The translations under genes and the position numbers were made by a program. The notes under the pieces are model-generated. The model was given only the letters and a program-made list of their open reading frames with translations, did not search any database and was not told the origin of the DNA. Below are positions 8,105 to 17,400 of a stretch of 64,000 bases of DNA, in pieces. The stretch's first letter is position 1; each line of letters opens with the position of its first letter. The DNA is from Bacteroidia bacterium (GTDB taxonomy: Bacteria; Bacteroidota; Bacteroidia; Chitinophagales; Chitinophagaceae): the NCBI GenBank assembly GCA_030429205.1, contig JAUICZ010000001.1:2222806-2286805 (forward strand). The letters run 5' to 3'.

Positions 8105-9154
8105 TTATTGTAGTTTCTTAGGCTGCCATTTTAATTTGTCGAAAGTACGTTTACGCAGCACGAAAAATTGCCAAACAATACTACGTTGCATACGCCCTTC
8201 TTCATTTCTATGAGAAACCAGTTTCTTATGTTCTCTCCTTCGTTTCAGCCATTTGCCCAAGCTACCATAAAAGCTAAAATGAGCACGAATAATTGTATAC
8301 GTGTCGCTTATTCGTCCTGTGAAAAGTGCTCTGGCCCCAGCAATGCCATCCAAAAACATACGATATGGTAATAACCACCAAAGGCGTTTTCTGCTCTCGT
8401 TCTTTAATAATAAGATCAGGTTGTTCCTAAAGTTGTAAAAGAGCTTTTGTGGACTTCCATAGCTTATAACGCTACCGCCCACATGATATACTGTTGATTG
8501 ACCGATATAGCCTATTTTATATCCTGCATTTTTTAAGCGCCAACACAAGTCTACCTCTTCCATATGTGCATATAGGTCATTATCTAAGCCGCCATGTTTG
8601 TGATAAAGGTCTGCTCGTACCATAAAACAGCCTCCTGATGCCCAGAATACCTCAATGTCATCATCATACTGGTTAAGGTCTTTTTCTAATTCTGTAAATA
8701 TGCGTCCTCGGCAAAATAAATAGCCGTATTTATCCATGAAACCACCACCTGCACCGGCATATTCAAAATACTCTCTTTCGCGCCAGTACCTTATTTTGGG
8801 TTGGCATGCAGCCAAACCCTGATAGCGCTTCATCGCATTGATTAACGGAGGGAACCATCCTTTTGTAACTTCAAAATCAGCGCTAAGCAGTACATAGTAC
8901 TTAGCTTGAATTTGTTTTAGAGCCTCTGCATATCCGTTAGAAAAACCTTTATTAACAGGTATGTGTAGTGTCTTAACAGTAGGGAACTGTTCTTGAATGT
9001 ATTGGAAAGTATCATCAGTTGATGCATTGTCTGCTACAATTACATCGTAACCTGTTGATGCTTCCGCAACAATCTCTGGCAAGAATTTCTCATGCCAATG
9101 TTTGCCATTATAGGTAAGTATAACAACCGCCGTCTCGTGCGTGCTAACAATCAT
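8105..9154 (-). CDS. GT2 glycosyltransferase (WbbL/rhamnosyltransferase-like)
   Basis: 349-aa family 2 glycosyltransferase with the GT-A fold. VVILTYNG opens the nucleotide-binding domain, VIVADNASTD follows at about residue 38, and LLSADFEV (about residue 112) sits where the usual LLNNDVE/DxD motif lies. The acceptor-side motif HMEEVDLCWRL (about 195) matches the ED/EE-x-D-x-C-x-R signature of bacterial rhamnosyl-type transferases. The basic C-terminal 70 residues suggest peripheral membrane attachment. It probably adds a sugar to a cell-surface glycan. Donor and acceptor are unknown. Confidence 0.9.
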   Translation of the reverse strand: MIVSTHETAVVILTYNGKHWHEKFLPEIVAEASTGYDVIVADNASTDDTFQYIQEQFPTVKTLHIPVNKGFSNGYAEALKQIQAKYYVLLSADFEVTKGWFPPLINAMKRYQGLAACQPKIRYWREREYFEYAGAGGGFMDKYGYLFCRGRIFTELEKDLNQYDDDIEVFWASGGCFMVRADLYHKHGGLDNDLYAHMEEVDLCWRLKNAGYKIGYIGQSTVYHVGGSVISYGSPQKLFYNFRNNLILLLKNESRKRLWWLLPYRMFLDGIAGARALFTGRISDTYTIIRAHFSFYGSLGKWLKRRREHKKLVSHRNEEGRMQRSIVWQFFVLRKRTFDKLKWQPKKLQ

Positions 9155-9171
9155 TTGCGTAAAGCTAATGA

Positions 9172-9390
9172 TTATTTATACTTGGGGTCGTACTTAGTAT
9201 TATCGGGCACTTCTACATCCTCATTGCTATCAAACTTATGCTCATATAAGTTGTAGCAACCTGCCCAAGCAAAAATGAAAAATCCAAAAAAGAATAGTAA
9301 GAATAAAAACCTTGACTTTGAGGGCTTGTTCAACTCAATGTCCGCAGGATTATCTAATTGGTTTTCTTCGTTGTTATTATGAGTGTTCAT
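9172..9390 (-). CDS. small single-pass membrane protein, hypothetical
   Basis: 72-aa protein: polar Asn/Asp-rich N-terminus, one membrane segment (FLFLLFFFGFFIFAWAG, about residues 28-46), then a charged tail ending DPKYK. It lies 17 bases upstream of the glycosyltransferase gene on the same strand and is probably co-transcribed with it. I recognise no family. Confidence 0.55.
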   Translation of the reverse strand: MNTHNNNEENQLDNPADIELNKPSKSRFLFLLFFFGFFIFAWAGCYNLYEHKFDSNEDVEVPDNTKYDPKYK

Positions 9391-9409
9391 GTATGCTTTA
9401 TTTCAGTCG

Positions 9410-9417
9410 CAAAAATA
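9410..9417 (-). promoter_or_regulatory. candidate -7 element upstream of the GT2 operon
   Basis: On the minus strand the octamer is TATTTTTG, matching TAnnTTTG, 20 bases upstream of the 72-aa protein's ATG. A -33 TTTG at the ideal 19-base spacing is missing; the nearest is 12 bases away. Weak call. Confidence 0.3.
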
Positions 9418-9477
9418 GTAGATTTCGTTCAAAAACATAATATTTTTATCCGCTTTTAGTTGTATTATACATAAGAT

Positions 9478-10620
9478 ATGCGTCAATACCTTAACTGGAA
9501 AACATATTTGATTTTTGCTGCTATATGTATTGTGGCTGCTTCGTTAGTGTATACCAGCAGATTAGCCTCGAAGTTAGCCGAAGAAGAGCGCAAAGGAGTA
9601 GAGCAGGTAGTAGAAGCTATTGAAGCACTAAATGCAGCTGGTGATGGCGACGATCTCACATTTCCTGTATCAATTATATCTCAGAACACCACCATTCCTC
9701 TAATAGTAACCAATGCCGAAGGTGATATTACACAATATAATAATATAGATACAGCAAAAATCAGTAAAGACCCTGATTACCTCAATAGATGCTTGAATGA
9801 GTTTAAAAGCATGCATCAGCCAATTGTGGCGGAGCAAGATTTTGGCTTAGGTAAGAACTATGTCTATTATGGCAATTCTTACCTGTTAACACAGCTAAAG
9901 TATTTTCCTTATGTACAGTTGGCCATAATCGCTGTTTTTCTAATAGTGGCTTTAATTGCTTTAAGCTCAGCACATAAATCAATACAAAATCAAGTTTGGG
10001 TGGGATTGTCAAAAGAGACAGCTCACCAAATGGGAACCCCGCTTAGCTCAATAGAGGGGTGGTTGGTCCTGTTAAAAGACGATCATGATAATGAAGAAGC
10101 ATTGGAAGAGTTGCAAAAGGATCTCGACAGGCTCAAGTTAGTAGCAGACAGGTTTAGTAAAGTAGGTAGTGTGCCTCAGTTGCAGGAGGAGAACCTGAAT
10201 GTTCGTTTGCAAGACATGGTAGACTATATGCAAAAACGTGCACCTAAAAAGGTAACTATTAGTATTAGCGATACTGACAGTGATGTGCCTGTAAATATTA
10301 GCGGTTCTCTATTCGACTGGGTTATAGAGAACTTGATGCGGAATGCTCTTGATGCTATGGAGGGAGAAGGTAAAGTTTCGGTTTCTGTTACAGATACGCC
10401 TCAACAGGTGTGGATAGATATCACTGATACAGGTAAGGGGATGAGTAATGCACAAGTTAAAAAGATATTTAACCCGGGATATACTACTAAGAAAAGAGGG
10501 TGGGGTTTAGGGCTCTCCCTTTCAAAGAGAATAATTGAAAAATATCACCATGGTTCTTTGTTTGTGAAAGAGACAGAGCAGGGTAAAGGGACAACATTTA
10601 GAATCATCTTGCGCAGATAG
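9478..10620 (+). CDS. sensor histidine kinase (HATPase_c, HisKA-like)
   Basis: 380-aa kinase with membrane segments at about residues 9-26 and 141-163 enclosing a roughly 115-residue periplasmic sensor region. The phospho-acceptor box is KETAHQMGTPLSS with His183, a variant typical of Bacteroidota kinases. The ATPase domain has ENLMRNALDAM (N box), DITDTGKGM (G1) and GWGLGLSLSKRI (G2). No response regulator lies next to it, so it is an orphan by position. The tRNA-Leu promoter begins two bases after its stop. Confidence 0.9.
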   Translation: MRQYLNWKTYLIFAAICIVAASLVYTSRLASKLAEEERKGVEQVVEAIEALNAAGDGDDLTFPVSIISQNTTIPLIVTNAEGDITQYNNIDTAKISKDPDYLNRCLNEFKSMHQPIVAEQDFGLGKNYVYYGNSYLLTQLKYFPYVQLAIIAVFLIVALIALSSAHKSIQNQVWVGLSKETAHQMGTPLSSIEGWLVLLKDDHDNEEALEELQKDLDRLKLVADRFSKVGSVPQLQEENLNVRLQDMVDYMQKRAPKKVTISISDTDSDVPVNISGSLFDWVIENLMRNALDAMEGEGKVSVSVTDTPQQVWIDITDTGKGMSNAQVKKIFNPGYTTKKRGWGLGLSLSKRIIEKYHHGSLFVKETEQGKGTTFRIILRR

Positions 10621-10622
10621 CT

Positions 10623-10653
10623 TTTGAGTTTATTGAAATAGAGCTTAGCTTTG
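10623..10653 (+). promoter_or_regulatory. Bacteroidota-type promoter of tRNA-Leu
   Basis: TTTG at 10623-10626, a 19-base spacer, then TAGCTTTG at 10646-10653: an exact match to the Bacteroidota consensus TTTG-N19-TAnnTTTG. It ends 18 bases before the tRNA, so transcription probably starts near 10660. Confidence 0.8.
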
Positions 10654-10671
10654 CATTCCACCAAAAATAAT

Positions 10672-10755
10672 GCGGCGGTGTTGAAACTGGTAGACAAGCA
10701 ACGTTGAGGTCGTTGTGCTCGCAAGGGCGTGGGAGTTCGAATCTCCTCTGCCGCA
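10672..10755 (+). tRNA. tRNA-Leu (anticodon GAG)
   Basis: 84-nt gene. Acceptor GCGGCGG pairs with CTGCCGC (one G-U pair), discriminator A at 10755. The anticodon stem CAACG/CGTTG encloses loop TTGAGGT, giving anticodon GAG, which reads CUC/CUU. The long class II variable arm (TGCTCGCAAGGGCGT) and T-arm GTTCGAATC fit leucine. CCA is not encoded. A promoter and a terminator flank it closely. Confidence 0.95.
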
Positions 10756-10756
10756 C

Positions 10757-10785
10757 AAAGGTCCATTTTAATGGACCTTTATTTA
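10757..10785 (+). terminator. terminator shared by tRNA-Leu and msrA
   Basis: 10-bp perfect stem AAAGGTCCAT/ATGGACCTTT (10757-10766 and 10771-10780) with a TTTA loop, starting directly after the tRNA and running into the end of convergent msrA. A/T-rich arms on both sides make it usable in both directions. Confidence 0.7.
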
Positions 10786-11322
10786 TTTCAGTTTATCAGC
10801 AAATACTTTTTTGAATTTTTCAAGTTTAGGTTGAATAACGAACATGCAATATCCTTGGTTCTTATTATTACTGTAATAGTCTTGATGGTACTCTTCAGCA
10901 TTGTAGAAGGTATCATAAGGAGATATTTCTGTAACTATTGGGTTGTCGTAAATATGTTCGCTATCTAGTTCTTCTTTATAAGAGGTTGCCTTCTCCTTTT
11001 GTTCTTCGCTGTGATAAAATATTGCTGAACGATATTGAGTGCCTATGTCGTTCCCTTGCCTGTTAAGTTGTGTAGGGTCGTGAGATTGCCAAAATGCAGC
11101 CAGTAACTCATTGTAAGTTATTTTGTTAGAGTCAAAATATACGTTTATTGCCTCAGCATGTCCGCTATCACCATTGCACACCTGCTCGTAAGTAGGGTTG
11201 TCAATATGTCCGCCAATATATCCGGATACGACCTTTGTGACACCATTCAGTTGTAGAAATTGTGCTTCTATACACCAGAAACAGCCTGCGGCAAACGTTG
11301 CCATGTGCTCATTCTCGTTCAT
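10783..11322 (-). CDS. msrA: peptide methionine sulfoxide reductase MsrA
   Basis: 179-aa cytosolic enzyme that reduces methionine-S-sulfoxide in proteins. The catalytic motif is GCFWC, with the nucleophile Cys14 and Cys17. Other family blocks are GYIGGHIDNPTYEQVC, GHAEAINVYFD, FWQSHDPTQLNRQGNDIGTQYRS (about residues 87-109) and the late YHQDYY. The length is normal for single-domain MsrA. An alternative start at Met7 (MATFAAGCFWC) is possible. It converges on tRNA-Leu. Confidence 0.97.
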   Translation of the reverse strand: MNENEHMATFAAGCFWCIEAQFLQLNGVTKVVSGYIGGHIDNPTYEQVCNGDSGHAEAINVYFDSNKITYNELLAAFWQSHDPTQLNRQGNDIGTQYRSAIFYHSEEQKEKATSYKEELDSEHIYDNPIVTEISPYDTFYNAEEYHQDYYSNNKNQGYCMFVIQPKLEKFKKVFADKLK

Positions 11323-11424
11323 TTTGTAAACTTAAATAGAACTATCTAAATAGCATAAATAGGCTAATAGCTGGTGTTTATTGTATGGTAGAATTAAAAA
11401 TGTTACCAAATTGTAAAATTCTTT

Positions 11425-11454
11425 TTTGAAAATCCATCAGCTTATCTAATTTTG
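11425..11454 (+). promoter_or_regulatory. Bacteroidota-type promoter of tRNA-Ser
   Basis: TTTG at 11425-11428, an 18-base spacer and TAATTTTG at 11447-11454 match TTTG-N18/19-TAnnTTTG. The tRNA begins six bases downstream. Confidence 0.75.
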
Positions 11455-11459
11455 CGCAC

Positions 11460-11544
11460 GGAGAGATGGCAGAGTGGTCGAATGCGGCGGTCTTGAAAAC
11501 CGTTGTCTGTCAAAGGACCGGGGGTTCGAATCCCTCTCTCTCCG
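11460..11544 (+). tRNA. tRNA-Ser (anticodon UGA)
   Basis: 85-nt class II tRNA. Acceptor GGAGAGA pairs with TCTCTCC, discriminator G at 11544. The anticodon loop CTTGAAA gives anticodon TGA (UGA), reading UCN codons. There is a long variable arm (TGTCTGTCAAAGGACCGG region) and T-arm GTTCGAATC. Its 3' end is the likely left attachment site of the following island (see 11523-11546). Confidence 0.95.
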
Positions 11545-11546
11545 CA
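11523..11546 (+). repeat. candidate attL: 3' end of tRNA-Ser
   Basis: 24-bp T-arm/acceptor segment of tRNA-Ser that recurs at 53660-53683 with two mismatches. The second copy has no tRNA body around it. Integrative elements typically use exactly this part of a tRNA gene as attachment core. Confidence 0.5.
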
Positions 11547-11565
11547 TCTTGAATATCATTTAAAC

Positions 11566-11607
11566 ACAAAGCCTTCATTTCGTATGATTTGAGGGCTTTG
11601 TTCGTTT
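11566..11607 (+). terminator. weak hairpin terminator after tRNA-Ser
   Basis: ACAAAGCC (11566-11573) pairs with GGCTTTGT (11594-11601) around a 20-base loop, followed by a T-rich stretch (TCGTTTTTA). Plausible tRNA terminator, but the loop is long. Confidence 0.4.
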
Positions 11608-11643
11608 TTAGGTTCCTCATTTTATACATAAAAATACATTACT

Positions 11644-11658
11644 CCAGTGAGTGATTCG
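11644..11658 (+). repeat. 15-bp direct repeat, left island arm
   Basis: CCAGTGAGTGATTCG occurs here, about 100 bases inside the tRNA-Ser end, and again exactly at 53587-53601, about 60 bases inside the tRNA remnant. Possibly an integrase arm-type site at both island ends. Confidence 0.4.
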
Positions 11659-11877
11659 TTATTTACGTTTCCTGTGTTCTAAGACCGCCAATCTTCAAGA
11701 TACGTGTTCGGAAATTGTGGATATACTACGCCTATAATATGGGCGTGGCCTTTCTGCATTTGAATACAACGGATCTTGGCGGTCTCGTGAACATAGAGTG
11801 TGGATATGAGGTTCACGCCTATTTTTTTTAATCATTATCATCCGCTATAGGACCGTAGCACAAATTGTATTCACGGT
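11659..11877. other. non-coding stretch with inverted and direct repeats
   Basis: No gene is visible. AGACCGCCAA (11682-11691) is inverted as TTGGCGGTCT at 11776-11785, and the same word recurs directly at 11905-11914 inside the next gene. TGTGGATAT followed by ACGCCTAT occurs twice (about 11716-11735 and 11799-11821). The second copy lies in a GTGAAC/GTTCAC inverted repeat and runs into a T-rich tract. This could be regulatory structure or the footprint of a small decayed element. Confidence 0.4.
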
Positions 11878-13671
11878 ATGAAAATACTTACAATTCTATG
11901 CAAAAGACCGCCAAGTCTAAACACTGTTCCTTTCGGAGCTATAGTATTTAAGCAATACAAGCTCCATGTTCTCACATTAGTATTATTCTGTTTCTCAAAT
12001 TTATTACATGCCCAGTATTCTGGCTTTGACTGGTTCTATCAAATCGGTAGTGATCCAGAACTCAAACAAATGACACAAGACAATGCGGGTAACACATATG
12101 TCTTTGGTTCATTTAAGGACAGGGTTATTCTCGGTACTGATACTATTAAAGCACCAGTACCAAATACACCTGCACTATTCATTGCAAAAATTGCAAAAAA
12201 TGGTGCGGTATTAGTTGCAGAGCGATTGCCGCTTAATGACTCTGATAAAGTGAAGTCTATAGAGGTATTTGATATAGTGCTATCTAAATCAGGGAGAGTA
12301 TTTGTTAGTGGGTATATAGATAGAGCAGGTACAGGGTTGTATAACAATAACTACTTGCTCTCTATGCGACCAGATAAGAGTATTGCATTTCACTATGAGC
12401 GAGCATCAAATCTTAGTAACTCTGCAAAGTATCCTCACATTGCTGTTGATGATAACAACAACATCTATTTCCAAGCATATGGAGACTGGTTAGGTTCAAG
12501 AGATTCGTTAGGTAATGAACGGTGGGGCTTTTACTTTACACCTGCAAATAGTTGGTATGACGGAGTGTATCAAATGGATGTACTAAATAACGTGCTATAC
12601 ATTCGAGGTTATCACACTCAGAATGTTACATTTTTTGACTCGTCTGGTACATCTAAAAACCTCACAACTATCAATCAAAAGAAGATATCTGTAGCCAAAT
12701 ATTCAGCAAATGGAAAGTTGCAAGATGTGTATAGCGAGCTAGTGCCATTAGAAAACTTTACAGATTACAATGTATTGTTTAATAAGCAGGGAAAAGGATT
12801 TTTTACAAGGCATGCATGGCAAGGCTTTGGTAAACCGACAGACATATACATAGAAACATTTAGTATTAAGCCACCAAAAAAGATTGATAGCAATAAAAAG
12901 GTAGTTGCTTGTTATGGCGCGCCTTCAGATTTATTTATATCTCCGTATAATAATTATGTCCTAAACGCATATGGAGGGAATTGTAATTTTAAGACACTGT
13001 TTTTGTATGATAGCTCACTTAACTTGTTAGATACGATTACGATAGCAAGTGCATGGCACACAGGACAGAAAACTGAGCAACGCTCTTTCCAAATTGACAG
13101 TGCAATGGATATTGTCTCTCAGAGTCAATTCTACGGCACATTATCCTATGCAGTAGGTAATGGCCCGCAGAGTGTTTCGAGTTATAACGGAGGTGATGAT
13201 GTCTTTATAGGCAAACTTCACGAGTACCAAACATATAATCCTGTTGTTACACAATCAGGTAACACACTTAATTGCTCTCTATCAGGTTTGTCATATCAAT
13301 GGCTAAGAAATGGTACGGCAGTCTCAGGAGCTACAAGTCAAAGTTATACACCAACACAAACAGGTAATTACTCTGTAACCGTATCTGATGGGTGGGAGTG
13401 TTCAAGTATATCTAATACTATTCAAGTAACTGTAGGCATTGCAGAGGTACACAGTAGCAATGTTATTGTGGTATATCCAAATCCTACAAATGGAATTGTA
13501 AGACTACTGGGCTTGCCAAGCGATCTTACAGTTCAGGTAATTGATGTAATAGGCAAAGTGTTACATACGCAAATAAGTACAGAGAATACACAGATTGATT
13601 TTAGCCCATACCCAAGTGGTTTGTATTTCATAAAGACACCACTTGGCATACAGAAAATACAGAAGCAATAA
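11878..13671 (+). CDS. T9SS type A sorting domain surface/secreted protein
   Basis: 597-aa protein exported by Sec, then by the type IX system. The hydrophobic signal core lies at about residues 27-46 (HVLTLVLFCFSNLLHAQ), unusually far from the ATG. The first 26 residues overlap a repeated DNA word (11905-11915), so the true start could be later, although no in-frame ATG is closer. The middle (about 50-430) is beta-propeller-like with SBBP-type phrases (DNAGNTYVFGSF, GRVFVSGYI). An Ig-like segment (YQWLRNGTAVSGATSQSYTP) follows near 468-515. The last 70 residues (YPNPTNGIVRL to SGLYFIKT) are the T9SS type A sorting signal that anchors such proteins to the surface. Confidence 0.85.
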   Translation: MKILTILCKRPPSLNTVPFGAIVFKQYKLHVLTLVLFCFSNLLHAQYSGFDWFYQIGSDPELKQMTQDNAGNTYVFGSFKDRVILGTDTIKAPVPNTPALFIAKIAKNGAVLVAERLPLNDSDKVKSIEVFDIVLSKSGRVFVSGYIDRAGTGLYNNNYLLSMRPDKSIAFHYERASNLSNSAKYPHIAVDDNNNIYFQAYGDWLGSRDSLGNERWGFYFTPANSWYDGVYQMDVLNNVLYIRGYHTQNVTFFDSSGTSKNLTTINQKKISVAKYSANGKLQDVYSELVPLENFTDYNVLFNKQGKGFFTRHAWQGFGKPTDIYIETFSIKPPKKIDSNKKVVACYGAPSDLFISPYNNYVLNAYGGNCNFKTLFLYDSSLNLLDTITIASAWHTGQKTEQRSFQIDSAMDIVSQSQFYGTLSYAVGNGPQSVSSYNGGDDVFIGKLHEYQTYNPVVTQSGNTLNCSLSGLSYQWLRNGTAVSGATSQSYTPTQTGNYSVTVSDGWECSSISNTIQVTVGIAEVHSSNVIVVYPNPTNGIVRLLGLPSDLTVQVIDVIGKVLHTQISTENTQIDFSPYPSGLYFIKTPLGIQKIQKQ

Positions 13672-13690
13672 GAATGAATAAGGAAGTATA

Positions 13691-13727
13691 AAGCCGTATC
13701 ACATTGTGGTACAGCTTACTTTTTTTA
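13691..13727 (+). terminator. terminator after the T9SS type A gene
   Basis: Hairpin AAGC-c-GTATCAC / ATT loop / GTGGTAC-a-GCTT (13691-13717) with one mismatch and one G-T pair, followed by a run of seven T. Confidence 0.7.
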
Positions 13728-14310
13728 ATTATATGCTTGTGCATATCATTATTAGCAACTGTCCCGCCAATGGCTTCACAGTAGCAGGTTAAAAGGTATG
13801 AGTTCATCCATTCAATCAATAAACTCCGCCAAACACTTACAAGATTTATGCTAAAACTCGTAAGTCCTTTCCCTTTGGTCAGGCAGGAGTTTGTCACAGT
13901 TATTGCATATTGAAAGGATTCACTCATTCGTAGCTACTCAGTCTTTAAACATCTTTCAGTCTGTTTAAATCCAATCGCTCCTTGTCGTCAGTGCTCGCCA
14001 TGCGCTACCAATAACTGCGATACGGTTGTTTATTTCCCTGCCTATACTTATTTACATGCTTATTGATAAACAACCTATCTGTGTGAATAGCGGATTACAT
14101 CCTTAGTATTCACGCCAGTTTTTGGTGCTCGCAATAGGTCTTGCATTGTGTTATTTCAATAATTATAAAAAGAAGAAGGCAACTGGTGGGTGTCTGCTAT
14201 AATTAAAATTACATTATCACTGTATCTTTTTTTATAAGATATGGTTAAAGTTAAGTATGTGTAACTCATAGAAAAATAATTACTGTTTTTCAATTGTAAA
14301 AAACAACGTG
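13728..14310. other. gene-poor gap, possibly decayed DNA
   Basis: About 580 bases with no credible gene. A minus-strand open frame (13628-13927) runs through the T9SS gene's end and its terminator, has no family motif and is not called. Words such as CCGCCAA (13743 and 13830 areas) echo the repeat at 11682 and 11905. Short inverted repeats occur (14024-14075, and GTGAATA/TATTCAC near 14092-14122). This looks like non-coding or degenerate sequence ahead of the RHS operon. Confidence 0.35.
14024..14075. repeat. 10-bp inverted repeat
   Basis: GGTTGTTTAT (14024-14033) and ATAAACAACC (14066-14075) form a perfect 10-bp inverted repeat with a 32-base loop. No T-tract follows, so it is not a terminator. 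Function unknown. Confidence 0.45.
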
Positions 14311-14323
14311 AAAAACACCCTTT

Positions 14324-14352
14324 TTTGTTTAAGGAAAGTTAAGATATATTCG
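14324..14352 (+). promoter_or_regulatory. candidate promoter of the RHS operon
   Basis: TTTG at 14324-14327 and TATATTCG at 14345-14352 (one mismatch to TAnnTTTG) with a 17-base spacer. A start near 14359 would give a leader of about 50 bases before the first gene of the operon. It is the best match in the gap. Confidence 0.45.
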
Positions 14353-14411
14353 CGGCTCAAGTTTTATGCTCTCTATCGAGTTTAGGCACCTATCCGGCAA
14401 AACAAACACCA

Positions 14412-17400
14412 TTGAAGTTATTATTGACTGTCATATTATGCCTAGTTATGCCTATCTGTGTTCTCGCTCAGGAGCAACCACAGGTATATTACTCCAAGAA
14501 GCACTTGGATACAAACATAAAAGCAGAATATACGTTCAAAGAAAAAGTTACTAGAAAGCGACCCGAGCTTCTTGCTAAACTCAAGAAGAAAAAACAAAAG
14601 CTGTCAGCAAAACTTCAAAAGAAAGGTTCTGTAACTCATGTTTTAAACAGTAAGATCCCAAAGATAGAGCTGACAAGTAATACTGTAAGTAAAGTGTCAT
14701 TAGACTGGCCGCATGAAGAACAGGGTAGAGTTAAGCAGCGGGTACTATACCAAATTCACACAGATGTAATAGCCATAATACATATCAAATCATGGCAATT
14801 AAGAGAGCAAGATAGTTTATTGCTATATGATATAACCTATTCAGATAAAGGTCTCAATGCTGGTGTCAACACTATTACCTTGAACATAGAAAAGGGAGGA
14901 GGAAACAGGTATGTAGATTATAGTTTCCTAGAGGTTATAAAGAAATTAGGAGAGGTGCCGCCTGGTATGTATGTAAAGAGTATAGATGTAATTACAGATT
15001 CAGGAACCAATTTATACAAGAAGCTTTTTTACAATGAGGTAGATAGTGCAATAGGAAAGGGCTCTATTTTGAAAACAGATATTAATGATCAGTTATTCAA
15101 TAAAAAAGAAAGAAGGCTATTTGATAAAGCAGCAAAACGTATTAAACTAAAACAAGGCAATAGTTTGAATAAGCAATTGTCATACATTCAGACCCAAAAT
15201 CTAAATAATAAATTAAAGAATAAGGGTTACGAGTTTGAGTCAGTTATAGAACATGGCAGGTCATACACTTATGTGTATTATAAAAGCTGGTTTGTTGGAA
15301 AATATGAGCTTTTTGAGAAAAATAAACTAAAAGAAAAGATAAGGCTAGAGGAACTTGATTTAGATCGTAGGCCTTTCAATTTAAATACTCCATCACTTCC
15401 GAATTATACTACCATTAGTGGTAAAGCAAAAAAAACTTTTAAGAGAGGCAAAGAGCGAGAGGAGTCGAGGGGGAATATTGATATTGCCTCCTATTTCGGG
15501 AATGATCAAGAGCCGGGTTCTCAGCAGGATAATAGTTATCAGGAATATTATGGGGATCTACATACCAAAGTAATTGGGTTACCAATATATATTGAGGGTT
15601 ATTACACAAGCCAGGATAAGGGCAGGCAGGCAAAGGCTAGTTTTATACGATTCAGTTACGATGTAAGTGAAGCCAAGTCACAACTTTCAGAACATGTATC
15701 CGGATATAAAAACGCATATACGCAGAGTTTTTCAAAGTTGAAAGGCATGAATAATGTCTATGGTACATACATCAAACAACTTGAAAAATACTTAGTCCAA
15801 CAAAAGTTAGCTTTCCAAGCTGATTATGAAGTAGATATGTCAGGTTGGAATTCAACAGAAAATGGCTTGAATACAGTTTTGACTGAGTTACCCGATTCTT
15901 CCGATTCAATATATGGTAAAGAGAAGCGAGCTGAGTTAGAAAGAAGATACAAGAAAATACAAACGACAAGACAGTCTATAGACAAGTATAAGAAGTTACT
16001 AGAGCAATGGGAGAATAGTCTGTTTTTTGATTCGTCACTTTCTTATGAACCATTATCATCTCTTTCCATGGAGAATAATATAAGTCATAAACGCCTGGCA
16101 AAAGCTTCAAAGCATATACTTCCAGAAGGAGCTAATAACAGTTTTCTGGCAGGGTTGACTAAGCTCAATATCGGGGTGATCAATGAGTACGAATCCAAAT
16201 ATACTATGGCAGGGCAAACGCTTAGAGGCGGAAGTGTTGGATATGATTTCGGATATGTTACCGTTGTTGGGGCTTTGGGTAAAACAGAGTATGTCAATAG
16301 AGAAGGTAATGTAGATAAGTACAATTCTTATCTGATAGGTTTCAATTCCCTGATAGCCGCAGATCAAACTGTTGGTCTTAACTATTATACTTATAAAGCA
16401 GATAAAGGTTCATTGAGTTCTCCAAATTTTTATCAAGATGTAACCCGACAACCTACAACGATAGAGCCTGTGTCTGTTGTCTCTTTAAATTATAAAGGGG
16501 TTATTACTGATAGACTGTTAATAACATCGGAAGGCGCTGTGTCATACAGAAATCATAAATTCAGGCAATCTGACCTGAGTTTGAACAATAGTGCTATAAA
16601 CTTAAATGTTAGCTATGTAATACCTAAAACGCCAATAACTGTAGAAGGTGAATTGGAGCAAATGGGCAAAAACTTTGAAAATCAGTCCTTGCCCTATATA
16701 AGATCAGCTATTGAAAGGTACATGATCGCAGGTAAAGCAGATGTATTGAAATCTTTTTTAACCCTGGGTGTCCAATTTAACTATATGAAGCAAAAGGGTT
16801 TTACTTCAGTTGGACATAGCAGAAAATGGGGTTTTGATATAAAAACTAATTCAAAGAGATACCCAAATATATATGTTTCTTATAAACCTTTCAGCACCTT
16901 CAGAAGTTATGATGACACTTTGAATATAAATCAACGCCCACTGTTTGGAGAGGTATTATTGCTCAGGGGGAATTATCAGTATAAAAGAAGAAAGGTTGTT
17001 CATCGGTTTATAGCAGCATTCAATAAGAATAAGACCGTATTCGATACCGCAAAATATAATAGTAATACACTACAGTTAGGTTATATCTACTCTTCAAGTA
17101 AGAACATTGTGCATGTTAATGCGGGATGGCTGTCTGTACCACAACAAAATAGCATAGGGCCTTCTGATTCTTACTTTATGGATGTTGGATACAGCAGAAG
17201 TATTTTCAAGAATGTAAATATAAATCTTGGGCAAGGGATAGCTCTTGCCAGTTTTGGTGTGCAGCGGACAACCAGTACAATTGGCAGCTCATATAGTTTT
17301 GAGCGAATGCCGATCACGTTGAGAGTCTCTGTAAGGTACTCAGATATAAAAATTACAGAGCAAAGTGCAAACCAAAAGATATGGATGGGCAATCTAGCTG

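Noticed and set aside
13628-13927. 99-codon minus-strand open frame
   Set aside because: It overlaps the end and the terminator of the T9SS type A gene, has no signal peptide at its start and no family resemblance. It may be a decayed fragment but does not qualify as a gene.
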